Of a DNA stretch of 64,000 bases, positions 42,901 to 53,700 are shown piece by piece. The notes under the pieces were generated by a model. It worked only from the letters and a program-made list of their open reading frames with translations, had not been told where the DNA came from and did not search any database. Each line of letters starts with the position of its first letter. Position 1 is the first letter of the stretch. Where the stretch lies: the NCBI GenBank assembly GCA_022925895.1, contig JAKSYS010000136.1:10001-74000 (forward strand). Direction: 5' to 3'. A program made the translations under genes and the position numbers. This DNA comes from Fragilaria crotonensis (taxonomy: Eukaryota; Bacillariophyta; Fragilariophyceae; Fragilariales; Fragilariaceae).

Positions 42901-44949
42901 ACACTCGTGCCACCAAATCTGGTCTGTCATTTACAGTTTGGCCAGGAAGAAGGTTTTCAACAACTTCTGGCCACTGCGGATTGGTTGTCATTGTAATAAA
43001 GAGGTCTGGCTTGCCCATTCGGCGCACAATTGCCAATGCATCCTGGCAAAGCTGGTGCATGTTTCTTGCACTTCCAATGTGAGATGAAGGCAGAATGATT
43101 CGTCGCCCCAGCTGTCGAGTGTTTGTCACATCCTCACCAGCAACAGCATCTGCAATGCCTTGATAAAGTTCAGCACGCAATCTTGGTTGATTAAGACGGA
43201 TGAAATTAAGACGGCCTTGTTCCACTTGGGCATAGCAGTCCACAATGTATTGGTGAAACAGCTTCCTGCAAAGTGAAGGTGATTGGAGAACTGAGCAGCA
43301 GGTCGCAAAAAGCCGAAATGCAGCATGCATGAGGCAAGTTAATCTTGTCAAATGTGGAGTCGTAGCATTTGGACCAGTTTGCATCATGCCAGGATGCCAG
43401 CCTCTTGGGGAGCCTGTTGGAAAAAGGAGTACATATGCCAGTGGAGAATAGTCGGGATGGAGCTCTGAGATTGACTGAATTGCTCCAGCACGAAGCAATA
43501 CTCGAATATCACGGTTACCTGAACCTTCGTCAGGAAGAATCACAGCTACCTCACTGGAACTTGGTGCATTGTACCGTCTGTTGTCCAATTCAGGTTGATC
43601 CAGGATATGCATTGCAACATTGTGGCCAGGCAATTCAACATCATGATTACCATCAGTATTACTGGCCAAGGTTTCCTCATCAAGAGCTTGCTTGAATAAT
43701 CCATACAGCCGGTTTTGATTCTGAATCATTTGCTGCAATAAAACCAAAGTATTCCTGTCCAAGGTATTCAAATGATGTAAACGATTGTCCACCTCATGGT
43801 TAGTGTCATAGAAATAGAGTTGTGCAAAAGCAGGATGCTGTCCAGGTTCTGGGAGCAATGATCCTAACCGGTGGTACATTGAGCCATGAATGCGAAAAGT
43901 ATAAATTCCACAACTCCTATCAATCAAAGCATCATCCACATTAGCGCCTATTGAGGCAAAACTCAAGGCAGAGTTGTAGGCACGGATGTGTGGCATGAAC
44001 AATTCATGTGCATGAAAAGATCCATCAACACATTTGGTGTGGGATCGAGAGGGAGGAGAGATACCTTGCCCTTGGCACAGCAAGATGAAAAGTAGCCCCT
44101 TTCAGACCTTGATTCATTTGGAAAATGCAGTGCAGAGCAGCCCTGACATTCAACTGTGCATGGGCCAAGGACATGACGTGCTGGAGCAGGAGCAGATGAA
44201 TAGGCTGCGCCATTGGTGCGTTGGCAACTTTGGCGTGTTTGTCTCATGTGCTCTTGGTGCTGAGTGGTGATGGCAGCCATCTGTGTGGCAGCAACAGGGT
44301 CACCTTCTTGAGATCTCTGGAGGCGCTCCAGACGTGTTTGTCTCATCTGCTCTTGGTTCCTAGTGGTGATGGCAGCCATCTGTGTGGCAGCTACAGGGTC
44401 ACCTTCTTGAGATCTCTGGAGGCGCTCCAGACGTGTTTGTCTCATGTGCTCTTGGTGCTGAGTGGTGATGGCAGCCATCTGTGTGGCAGCAACAGGGTCA
44501 CCTTCTTGAGATCTCTGGAGGCGCTCCAGACGTGTTTGTCTCATCTGCTCTTGGTGCTGAGTGGTGATGGCAGCCATCTGTGTGGCAGCAACAGGGTCAC
44601 CTTCTTGAGATCTCTGGAGGCGCTCCAGACGTGTTTGTCTCATGTTCTCTTGGTGCTGAGTGGTGATGGCAGCCATCTGTGTGACAGCAACAGGGTCACC
44701 TTCTTGAGATCTCTGGAGGCGCTCCAGACGTGTTTGTCTCTTCTGCTCACGGTTCCTGGTGGTGATGGTGGCCATCTGTGTGACAGCAACAGGGTCACCT
44801 TCTTGAGATCTCTGGAGGTGCTCCAGACGTGTTTGTCTCTTCTGCTCACGGTTCCTGGTGGTGATGGCGGCCATCTGTGTGGCAGCTACAGGGTCACCAC
44901 CTTCTTCTTGGGACAGGTTGCAAGTTTGGCACGCTTTTCCTTGCTGCAA
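39971..44949 (-). pseudogene. Helitron Rep-helicase coding region, multiple frameshifts
   Basis: Main blocks: 44949-43963 (repeat and Cys-rich N-terminus), 44083-42671 (Helitron N-domain and HUH nuclease), 42574-41846 (tyrosine motif), 41792-40242 (helicase motifs I-III) and 40306-39971 (helicase motifs V-VI). Consecutive blocks read conserved sequence in different frames. Some breaks are at homopolymers (the AAAA run at 44015-44018; a poly-A run near 40398-40402 on the coding strand), while others, such as around 42640 and 41760, are not obviously so. So true decay plus possible sequencing indels both contribute. The first frame lacks an ATG near its start. Confidence 0.82.
44235..44920 (-). 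repeat. Seven tandem 99-bp units coding a 33-residue Helitron N-terminal repeat
   Basis: Seven 33-residue units with consensus RLQRSQEGDPVAATQMAAIT followed by TQHQEHMRQTRLE; units alternate between TQHQE and TRNRE/TRNQE versions. Similar basic, coiled-coil-like tandem repeats are found at the N-termini of Helitron proteins and in STPR-type DNA-binding repeats. DNA identity between units is high, so recent expansion or gene conversion is likely. Confidence 0.87.
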
Positions 44950-46356
44950 TGGCAGCTGGCTTTGTTGATAGTGAATGTTTACTTGGGTGTGACATAATGG
45001 TTATATGCTGATTGGAAAGAATTGGAAGCAAGGAATTATGTGAGCGGTACAATTACTGTAGGTGTATGAGGTACTGGAGTCTACAGTACAGCGTACAGTA
45101 CCATACTGTACAGTACTCGGAGTACATCTTATAGTGAGTGAGTGTATGAGGTACTGGAGTACAATGTAGAGTCGTAACAGGGACTACAGTACAGCCAGCG
45201 TACAGTACTGTGCAATGACCACCAATAATACAACTTCACGACGCAACCCGCCGTTAATTAAGCGTTATTTTTCAAAAAACCAAAACACCCACCGTTAATA
45301 AAACGTTATTTGAGTAAGGGATGGCTTTTGTAATCAAAAAATTTGCGTTCATGGGGGGGCCAAGCACCAATACTGGCGAAGCTTCTTGGTTACTGTTACT
45401 TTCAGTACTCAACCCTGGCGAAGCTCCGTAGTGAAAAAATTCAGACAGTATTCATTTGATCCAGTACCCCAGAGTGGTCATACTCCGTAACAGACGGACG
45501 CACGCACGCACACACGCACACAATTAATTTATAATATAGTAGGATAATGCAACACAAGCACAGAATCGTGATGGTACATGTATACTGCAGCTCTTAGATA
45601 TACTGCAGTATGTACTGCACCTCCACTGCAGTAGCAGTATACGTACTGGTACGACGTGGGAGGTCGATACCAGTATGCAGTACTGTACCAGGTATGATAT
45701 TATTTTTCCAAAGCCTCGTTGAACTCAACCAGCTACCAGAACTCTACTGGTAGTACACCAGTACTGTCGACAGTCGCAGTCGCAATCGCAATCGCAAGTC
45801 GCCAGAGGCAAGAGGGCAAGACTGAAATTGGGGTCTTGGATTCGGCATCGTCGAGTCTTGGAAGCGCTCGTGCGTGTGGGAGTTTCTGCACGACTCCGCC
45901 ATCGCTATAACATTTTTGTATAAACATAAACGCGCACCTATAACCTCTGAATTCGGTGTTCGCAATTTGATTTATAATCATATACAGTACATAGGCTAAG
46001 AATGTTCCTCAACGCATCGTTGTGGTCCTTCACATTCGTCCCGCCAAAAAACCTCGCAACCATTGAAAAACCGCAAAGCTGTCAGACAGGTTTTCGAAAT
46101 CGGTGGACATGTACATTTACGTGGTACAGGTATGGAGTATGATACAGACATGTCTACCAATACCGGCATTTTGTTTATGGCGACGTAGAGCAGTATACAC
46201 CGCTGCAAGTGCCAAGAGCGGTGGACCACGGACCTTCACGCCAGTTTCGTACGGTATTCATTTTCTCCGGTTGGGAATCGGCGTGATCCACGACCGCTGG
46301 CAAGTCGACACATCGTTACTTCGTTGCAACAAGATTCATCACTCTTCTGCTATCGA
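44950..46356. other. Repeat-rich spacer between Helitron and PDZ gene
   Basis: About 1.4 kb without a supported gene. It holds GTAC-rich DNA (45050-45215), two GTTAATAAAACG/GTTAATTAAGCG-like units (45250-45310), a (ACGC/ACAC)n microsatellite (45495-45522) and a partial copy of the second MITE (45586-45716). Confidence 0.5.
45586..45716 (-). mobile_element. Partial copy of the 55-kb hAT-type MITE, inverted
   Basis: Read on the minus strand this stretch runs AGGCTTTGGAAAAATAATA, then GCATACTGGTATCGACCTCC, CACGTCGTACCAGTACG, TACTGCTACTGCAGTGGAG and ATACTGCAGTATATCTAAGA, matching the first 115 bp of the complete element at 54929-55573, with a small insertion of about 15 bp. The far end is missing. 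Confidence 0.75.
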
Positions 46357-48656
46357 ATGTGGTTGCTGAATTCCTTCCTACTGTCAAGGAGGTCATTAAC
46401 TACTAGAAAGGCAATGGTGAAAAGCGACTCGAGCATCCAGAGGCGGAGGCATGCGCTGGTTGGACTTCAAAACTCGTCCAGTCCTAGAGGCATTGCTGCG
46501 AAACATGCTCTTCGTTTCGTCAGCTTTTGCATTCTCATCGCTCTGGCATCTGGACAGTCGGCCGTTTGTTATATCTGTGGTTACGGATTCAAGGTTGGAA
46601 ATCGTGACGCTATTATAAGTATCGACGGACAACCAAACGTTCCATGCGGTGCCTTGGAAGACGGTGGCTTAAACAACAGGATTACCGAGCAAGAGTGCGA
46701 TATACTCCCAGGCATCGTTTTTGATGTATGTGAATGTGTAAATGACAATTTGGGATCTCCAACTGATACTCCAAGTGATCCTCCAGTCCCCGCTCCAGTC
46801 GCGCCGGATACAGAAGAGCCAACCTCCCTTCCACAGGCTACTCCGGAGCCTAGTCAGCAAGCCACTCCAGAGCCAAGCCAACAGGCTACTTCAGAGCCTG
46901 TCGCACCGCCTACTTCACCGCCAGTTGAACCGCCTACTTCACAACCTGTTGTACAGCCTACTTTACAACCAGTTGCGCCACCTACCTCACAGCCTGTTGC
47001 GCAACCTACCTCACCGCCGGTTGCACAGCCTACCACACCGCCGGTTGAACAGCCCACTTCACAGCCAGTTGCACAGCCCACTTCACAGCCGGTTGAATCG
47101 CCAGTTCCGCGGCCTTCTCCAAAGCCAAATCTAGATCCGAATCCAACTCCCCCTCCAACGATGGCCACTACCACCGCTTTTCCAGTCGAGTCTCCCACAC
47201 GCCCTCCTACGGAGAGTGCGACCACCGATGGACCTACATCAAGTGCATTACCGACCACGAAATCTCCGTCAAATGCTCCTTCTACGACCCCTTCCACCAA
47301 GAGACCGACATTTAGGCCAACGGTGTCAAAATCTCCGTCATCACTCCCGACGCCAACACCGAGTGGAATTCTACCGACGTTTTCGCCGTTCCCCACCGCC
47401 GGGACAGATGAACCTACAGTCGCGGAATCGCCCATGACAGAGGCACCTTCTCTCGCCATGCAGAGCTACTTGATTGAAGTGGTCATGTTCATGGAAGGGG
47501 TAACCGAGGAATTGGATGGTGGCTCAGAAATTACCTTCCAAACAGAAACTGCCCGTCACATTCGGAACGATTTTTTGCCTGACTTGGAGGACCTTACTGT
47601 GGGGACAAACATCAAGGAGGAAGAGGTTCTTCTCCCTTCATCCACAAGAGGTCGGAGACTACAGGCGACAACTACAACTGTCACAGTCACAACCCTCAAG
47701 ATTGTGTTTGATACTGCCGTTGCGTTTCGATCGCCTACAGATAATTTGGATGTTGCGGCACTCATTGGACTTGCGTTCGACACAGCCGACGACCGAGAAG
47801 CATATATAAGAAGATTGCAGTCAGTTGGAGGGCAACCGTTTACTTCTATCACGAGCATCAGTATCGAAATTAATGGAGTTCCGCAAAATGTCAAGCAAGA
47901 GCAAACTCAGGTCGCAGACAGTGGAGGTGTGGGATTACCTGTCATCATCGGAGCATCTGTCGGTGGAGCGGCTCTTGTCGCGATAGCGATCTTTGCCTTT
48001 CTTCGAAGACGAAAGCCCAAGGCTAACTATGACGACAACTTTACATTTGCCTCTTCCAAGAAGGACCTTGGCCATGAACATGTTAATACGAATATCATTG
48101 TGGAACCACAGGACGATATCAGTACCTTGGGAGATCCAATGCCAGGCGTCTTGATGCTTCAGCAGGACGAGGTGAGTACCTTGGGAGAACCGATAACCGA
48201 CTCTGCGCTCGACAGGGATGATACAATCTCTGGAAGCGGCGTTTCTGGCGACTATGAGTACCACAAGGCTTATGCGCAACAAGGCATCAGAAGTCACAGG
48301 ATTCTTTGTTGCAAAGCCACTCAAGCACGAATGGCAATACTGATGACGATGGTCTGTCAGTAGAGGAGTCGTTGGCCCTGGATGAAAAACGCTTTGAAGT
48401 CACTGCACCGGCAGGTAAACTTGGAATGGTGATCGATACCCCCAATGGAGGAGCCCCAGTTGTGCACGCCATCAAGAACACATCCAGCTTGGCGGACACA
48501 GGAATTCAGGTGGGCGATCGGCTCGTTGCTATCGATGGCATTGATACAACGTGTCTAACGGCCATGCAAGTATCGAAACTGATTAGTCAGAAGGCGAATA
48601 ATCCGTCAAGAGTTCTAGAGTTTGTGAGAGTGAGACCTGGGGTCCCTCCCCAATGA
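46357..48656 (+). CDS. Single-pass membrane protein with Thr/Pro stalk and cytosolic PDZ domain
   Basis: The frame opens with a TTG at 46324; ATGs lie at 46357 and 46414. A hydrophobic segment (ALRFVSFCILIALASG) acts as signal peptide or anchor, followed by a Cys-rich domain (CYICGYGF...CGALEDGG...ECDILPGIVFDVCECV) typical of diatom surface proteins. A long Pro/Thr/Ser stalk with many QPTSQPVA-type repeats (about 150-330) leads to a SEA-like domain, one transmembrane helix (VIIGASVGGAALVAIAIFAFLRRRK) and an acidic tail. The last 110 residues form a PDZ-like domain (RFEVTAPAGKLGMVIDTPNGGAPVVHAIKNTSSLA), in a different frame; the one-base shift lies between about 48272 and 48300. Such proteins are frequent in diatoms and may be cell-wall or adhesion receptors; function is unproven. 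Confidence 0.8.
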
Positions 48657-48796
48657 TTTGTTGAATGTGTTTTACCTGTGATGAAGGTCGAAGGTGATAG
48701 ACTAAAATTCGAAAATAGTACCGTTAATTTACACTTCACTTCACTAAGCGCTCTACCGAACATCTTTTCGTTTGTTGAAGAATTGCGATCCTTTAG

Positions 48797-50254
48797 TCAT
48801 TGTAAAGTACCTTTGTTCATAGCGCTACCGTCAATTGGTGGAGGGTCGGGAAATGATAAAATTTCTGAAGCGTCAGAAGGTAAGGTGGACGCATCGCCGT
48901 TCCGGATGGAAATGATTGGCAAGGCGAACTTCACGCCATTCTTCTTCGCTGCCCTTGAGATGGCCTGCAGCATCGTTTGTCTCGTGTCAAAGTACTCTGC
49001 ACATCCATGTCGGATAGTGAAATGAGTGTCAACCACAACCTCCAACTTCGTCTCCTTGAACTCACGCCAATGGCAAAAGAACGGCCTCGTTCCATCAGTA
49101 ACCAGCTTGGGGCAGCTGCGTGAAATCTCGGTCTTGATGTCCGTGATGATGTCTCCAATCTTGTCAATGTCTTTGTAATCAAAATACAAGGTTTGTTTCA
49201 CTTGCGAGCGGCCAATTCGACTGATGTTAGATACCTTCAAGTTCGCTACCTCCGAATTGGGCACCCTCGTGATTATCTCGTCATATCCTCGAATATCGGT
49301 GTGCATCCAACCCATTTTGTGCACTACTCCTTGGTATTCGTTCCCAATGCGAACATCTTCACCTACATGAAACTTGTTCGATGCCGACAGTGCCAAGCCG
49401 CTAACGAAGTTTGCAGCAATGTCCTTACTAGCCAAGGAAAAGACGAGTGTCCCGACACTACCAAGCGCAAAAACCGAGCTCATGGCTCTACCAGTCTCGA
49501 CTGACATGATATCCATAACTACCAAAAGAGCAGCGAAATAGATAACGCCGTCTCCGAGTCGGTCGTAGACACTGGACCTTCCAAGCTTTTCGGGAGAATC
49601 AACCTTCAGAAATCGACAGAGAAGGGATTGCTTGATGGCCGCCAGATTCACAGCGAACCAAATGGCAAATCCAATTTGGCCGGTCACAGTGGGTATTTTC
49701 ATTCTCATGGGAAACTGAAAACCAATGGTGCTGAGTGCCACAGCCAGCATATCTACTGCATATACAATTCCACCGATACAGCACAACTGTGATATCGACA
49801 TGGCAACACGACACGCGGGACACTGCAACCAAGCAGTTTCTGAATCTTCAGGAAACCTGAGTTTTCGAATGTACTTCATGAGTGGAACTGAGCCATACCC
49901 AAGAATAGACAAGACTGCAAGATCCCCAACGTGGGCTTCTCTTACTAGAGCCAGGAAAATCATTTTCGCTTTGGACCTTCCAATTGCAAGTCGCTGTATT
50001 GTGGAAAATATCTGTCCTGCCAAGGCCAATGTTCCAGGACTACGAGTTACGGAAAGTGCCGGCATCATTTGTTGTCCTGCTGTGATGCTAGAAAGGCTTG
50101 TGGTTGATCCTTTTTGGAGGACTTCGCTTGATCGAATTGCATGAGTCGCAGCTTGTCTCAGTGCGGAAAACCCGGCCACGGCCGGTAGCACCAAGCAGAA
50201 TATACATAGAACTAATGGTTGATGCATCCATCCCATTGTGTTGCTGAGCGCCAT
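48797..50254 (-). CDS. MscS-family mechanosensitive channel, plastid-targeted (copy 1)
   Basis: A 485-residue intronless frame from ATG 50254. The N-terminus is a signal peptide (PLVLCIFCLVLPAVAGFSAL) whose AVA-GF junction resembles the diatom plastid-import motif. Several membrane segments follow, then the MscS pore helix and beta domain: SSVFALGSVGTLVFSLASKDIAANFVSGLALSASNKFHVGEDVRIGNEYQGVVHKMGWMHTDIRGYDEIITRVPNSEVANLKVSNISR. MscS channels open under membrane tension to release osmolytes; plastid homologues (MSL2/3 in plants) control organelle osmotic balance. It is about 65% identical by eye to the second copy at 55973-57490, in the same orientation. Confidence 0.92.
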   Translation of the reverse strand: MALSNTMGWMHQPLVLCIFCLVLPAVAGFSALRQAATHAIRSSEVLQKGSTTSLSSITAGQQMMPALSVTRSPGTLALAGQIFSTIQRLAIGRSKAKMIFLALVREAHVGDLAVLSILGYGSVPLMKYIRKLRFPEDSETAWLQCPACRVAMSISQLCCIGGIVYAVDMLAVALSTIGFQFPMRMKIPTVTGQIGFAIWFAVNLAAIKQSLLCRFLKVDSPEKLGRSSVYDRLGDGVIYFAALLVVMDIMSVETGRAMSSVFALGSVGTLVFSLASKDIAANFVSGLALSASNKFHVGEDVRIGNEYQGVVHKMGWMHTDIRGYDEIITRVPNSEVANLKVSNISRIGRSQVKQTLYFDYKDIDKIGDIITDIKTEISRSCPKLVTDGTRPFFCHWREFKETKLEVVVDTHFTIRHGCAEYFDTRQTMLQAISRAAKKNGVKFALPIISIRNGDASTLPSDASEILSFPDPPPIDGSAMNKGTLQ

Positions 50255-50730
50255 GATTGCACGTCGAAAGGATACAATCCTTTTCGTGGAAGAAGTGGAC
50301 CAAAAGACAGTTGTTGTGGTGTTGTGTTGTTGTGCAAAGCTTCAGCCGATCACAATAGTTGTCATTTTGTTGACAACTTGGTACTCTAGTACTGTGTTCC
50401 GTATGTAGGACTCAGACGAATCTACAGGGAGTTTGATGTTGCGATCAAATTCGCGTCTACCGGTATGTTGTATGCATAGTATGCTCTATCCTACTCCTTT
50501 TTAAATTTGCTTTGTGCGTGTGTGTGTTAGTGTGCTATGTATGTTACGTGGGACTGAGCTATGCTACGTATGATTGATGTGTGTATGAATGGGTCGGTAC
50601 GACAGTGCCGTGGGCATCATGTAGCGGTGCGCCAGTGCTATACATCCGAAAATCCAGAATCCGGGGCGTGCACCGTGAAAATGCGTCGTTCGGCCGCGGG
50701 AGCGGGGGCAAGGGCGAAGGGGCACATCCG
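50255..50730. other. Spacer between MscS copy 1 and the retroelement stop
   Basis: Holds the MscS promoter and, from roughly 50540 on, probably the 3' UTR of the retroelement. A TG-rich stretch (GTGCGTGTGTGTG) lies at about 50515-50530. Confidence 0.45.
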
Positions 50731-53700
50731 TTACATGCGATAGAGGCCGAGGCCCGCTCCGCAGTCCCAGATCGGGGAGGGGGTACGGCGCATCGGGTTG
50801 CGGTCGGCGCGGAGGCAGCGGCTCGCGGAGCGAACCAGGGCGATCGCGAGGCGGGATCGTACGAAGCCACACACTTCGGAATACGACCGCCTCCATTTGG
50901 AAGCAAGGCTGGAGGCTAACCGCCGCGAAGCGGCGGTGGCCTCCACGCCTTGCATGCCGTCCACTGAGAAGACGAGGGGAGTGAAGGTACGGCGTCGTGC
51001 AATGCAGAGGGCGCCGTATTTGGCTTTCTTCTCAGCCTCGTGTCGTCGGAGGACTTTCGCCGGGGCGGTGTGGCGATTCGAGGGGGCATCCGTGTCGGTG
51101 ACGCGGACATCAAAGATCGCCGTTGTGCCGCGGGTCCAGAATCCGTGGACAGCGATGTCGCCGCGGAGTTCTGGGGTGGGCTCGGTTCGGTTGGCGCCCG
51201 CCGCCTGCGCGTCCTGACTCGTTTGGATGAGGGGCTCGTCAGAGACTGTGGAGGGGGTGTGCGCCTGGCCGCATAGCTGCCCCCATGTCGCCACGAGGTC
51301 GTTGTGGCGGTGGAGGATCAGCCCCCCTTTGCGACAGGACATGGCGTGCTCCGTCGTGAAGCGTTCGCCGCATCCGTCGCATCGGGGTGGGAGGGAGGTG
51401 GGTGTCAGGCCTAGACGAAGGCGGACCCCATCGCGGAACTCCTCGGCCGAGAGGTCGGAGCCGTTGAGGAGGCTCGGCCGGGAGAGCCACGCGCCGGTCG
51501 CCGCCGACCGGATGATGCGCCGCTTCTCCATCGGTCGCGAGCCGTCGAGGATCGCGGCTAGCCGGCCCTCGGTGGCGTGGCGCTGGTGCGCCTTCGCTGC
51601 GAGGCGACCGGTGGAGGCGTCGCGCCTGTGCGCTGCAGCACAGAGGGGGGCGCCCTCCACCAGGGAGCAGTGAAGGAGGTTCGTGCTCGCTGTCGAGGCA
51701 GCGTAGCAGAACGCCCCCGTCGTCGTCGGGTCTGGGATGCCCAATCCTCCCAGTCGCGTGGGGAGGGCGAGGAGGGGGCGGAGTTTGGCGACCTCCTCGA
51801 CCGACGCGTCAAGGAGGGCCGGCAAGAAGACGGTCGCGATGGCAGCCTCCAGCGGTGCGAAGGCTGGCGCGATGTCTGGCGTCACGCGCTGGAGGTACTG
51901 CCACCCGATTGAGTGACTGCGACAGGCCAGCGTAGGCGGTCTGCGGGTACCGCCGCCGCCGCGAGGCAGTGGACACCCTCGATCCATTGCTGGACCTGGG
52001 GTCCACCCATGCCGCCTCGGCGGCGCCCGATCCCACGAAGCCGCCCAGGTAGCGGTGCCCTTCCTCGTGCGGAAGTTGAATTCCGCGAGGGATTCGAGGG
52101 CGGTGGGCGGGGTGGCGAGCGGGACGATGAGGATCGACTTGTCCGGCTCGGGAAGTATCCTGCGCGGACCGAGCTCGAGAAGGAGGCGCTGTGCTTCGGC
52201 GATGCCGTCGACTGGGCCTGCCATGGCCGCGTCGTCCGCGTACCATGGCTGGACGATCGTGGGGACTCGCGCTCGAATGGTCGTGGCGAGCGGCGTCAGC
52301 GCGAGGCCGTACAGCACCATAGAGAGGGGGTCACCCTGAGTGACCCCCTCGCGCGAGAGGATGATCTCGCAGTCGTCGCCGCGTCGACGCAGGAGGAGTT
52401 GGGCCGAGTGGCGGTAGCAGTTGAAACTGAACCGGGCACCATTGGCCCAGCGATGCCGCACGGTCCAGAGCATGGCCTTGCGGCCGAGCTCGTTGAAGCC
52501 GTTGGTCGCGTCGACCAGGAGGACGGCCGAGGCTTCAGCAGAGGAGAGGCCCACGTCGTCGGCGATGGCCGCGAAGGCCTCGTCCAGGGTCATGTCGGCG
52601 AGGGGGATGGGAGGCGGCGCGGCCGGCGGATCTTCGGACGCTTGCGTTAGGGGGGCGTCGGCGTCCTGCGAGTCAGGGGGCGGAGCAGGGATCAACGAGG
52701 GGTCGGCGAAGACGTCCCGCACGGCGTGGACGGCGCCCTCGATGCCGGCCTGGAGGCCGGCACAGAGGTTGAAGTTGCCGCACGCAGCCGTTGCCTGCGA
52801 GCCAATTGCCTTCAAGAGGCATTTGGCCCACAGGCGACGGTACACTTCGCCGATGCCGACTGGGCGAGTGCCCGGTTGCTTGTCGAGTGCAACCAGGCGG
52901 TTCGCCATCACGGCGCGGTAGGCCGCCCAAGGCGGAGAGGTGTTGGCGAGCCAGTTGGTCCAGGCCGCCATCTCCTCACGCAGCGCTTCGGACTCGCGTC
53001 CGAAGCGAAGTAGCCAGTTGGCCAGGTCGACGGCATCGGTGCCGCCGGGTCCGGCGGCGCCGGCGAGCCGTGGGGAGATCGCCTCCACGTCGTCCTGTGT
53101 GACGCACACAGGGATGGGGGTAGGGAGATCGGAGTAGGGCTCGAAGGCGCCATCCTCCTCTCCAACAGAGGTCGGGTCGCGAAGGGCCGGGTGCTTCTCT
53201 TGAAGCACCTGCCACACGGGGCGGCCTGACTTCGTGCAGAGGTCATCAGGTTGGCGGACGCCACCGCCGGAGCGGTTGGTGAGCGTTCGCACGGCGGAAC
53301 GAAGTCGGCCGGAGAGGACGCGTGCGTTGAAGGAGCGAGCGCGCGCCTCTTCGTCGGGCGGACGGGAGGAGGGTTGTCGGGAAAGGACTTCCCCCTCGTC
53401 GTCGTCGACCAAGGCCTTGTAGTGGCCTTGGTCCCACAAGTCCATTCGTTGCGCGAGGCGCGAACGAATGTCCTTGGCGCGACGAACCCCTTGTGTCGTC
53501 TGCAACACTGTTGCAACGAACACCAGGGGGCGTTCCGAGTTCCAGCGGCGTTCGCGTACGCCTCGGAACTCGGAGGTGAGGATGGCAATGAAACGCCGCC
53601 CCACTCTACCAGCAGGGGCCTGGTAGCGTGTGGTGGCGATCTGAGCCATCTTCCTCCATCGGCGCTGCCATAGCGCGTCATCGGAGAAGTCGCCATGGAG

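Larger units (their letters stand above)
39894..44949 (-). mobile_element. Helitron (RepHel), degenerate
   Basis: On the minus strand, in order: an N-terminal tandem repeat, a Cys-rich segment (CQGCSALHFPNES...CCAKGKVSL), the Helitron N-domain (PHIRAYNSALSFASIGANVDD), the HUH Rep nuclease (FQKRGLPHAHVLVIL, then the tyrosine motif AVKYLYKYVYKGHD) and a PIF1-type helicase (YFVDGPAGSGKTELF, ILIIDEITMLKG, GGDFRQVLPILRHAG, AMTINKSQGQTL, YVALSRV). Helitrons move by rolling-circle replication. The coding region is spread over all three frames with at least seven shifts, so it is not functional as sequenced. A weak 3' terminus candidate is a CTAA at 39897-39894 (minus strand), preceded by a CAAATT/AATTTG hairpin near 39915-39932. 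I could not place the 5' TC end. Confidence 0.88.

Noticed and set aside
44221-44997. Long plus-strand frame of 258 codons over the Helitron repeat
   Set aside because: It is the antisense of the 99-bp tandem units; the minus strand continues into conserved Helitron domains, the plus strand does not.
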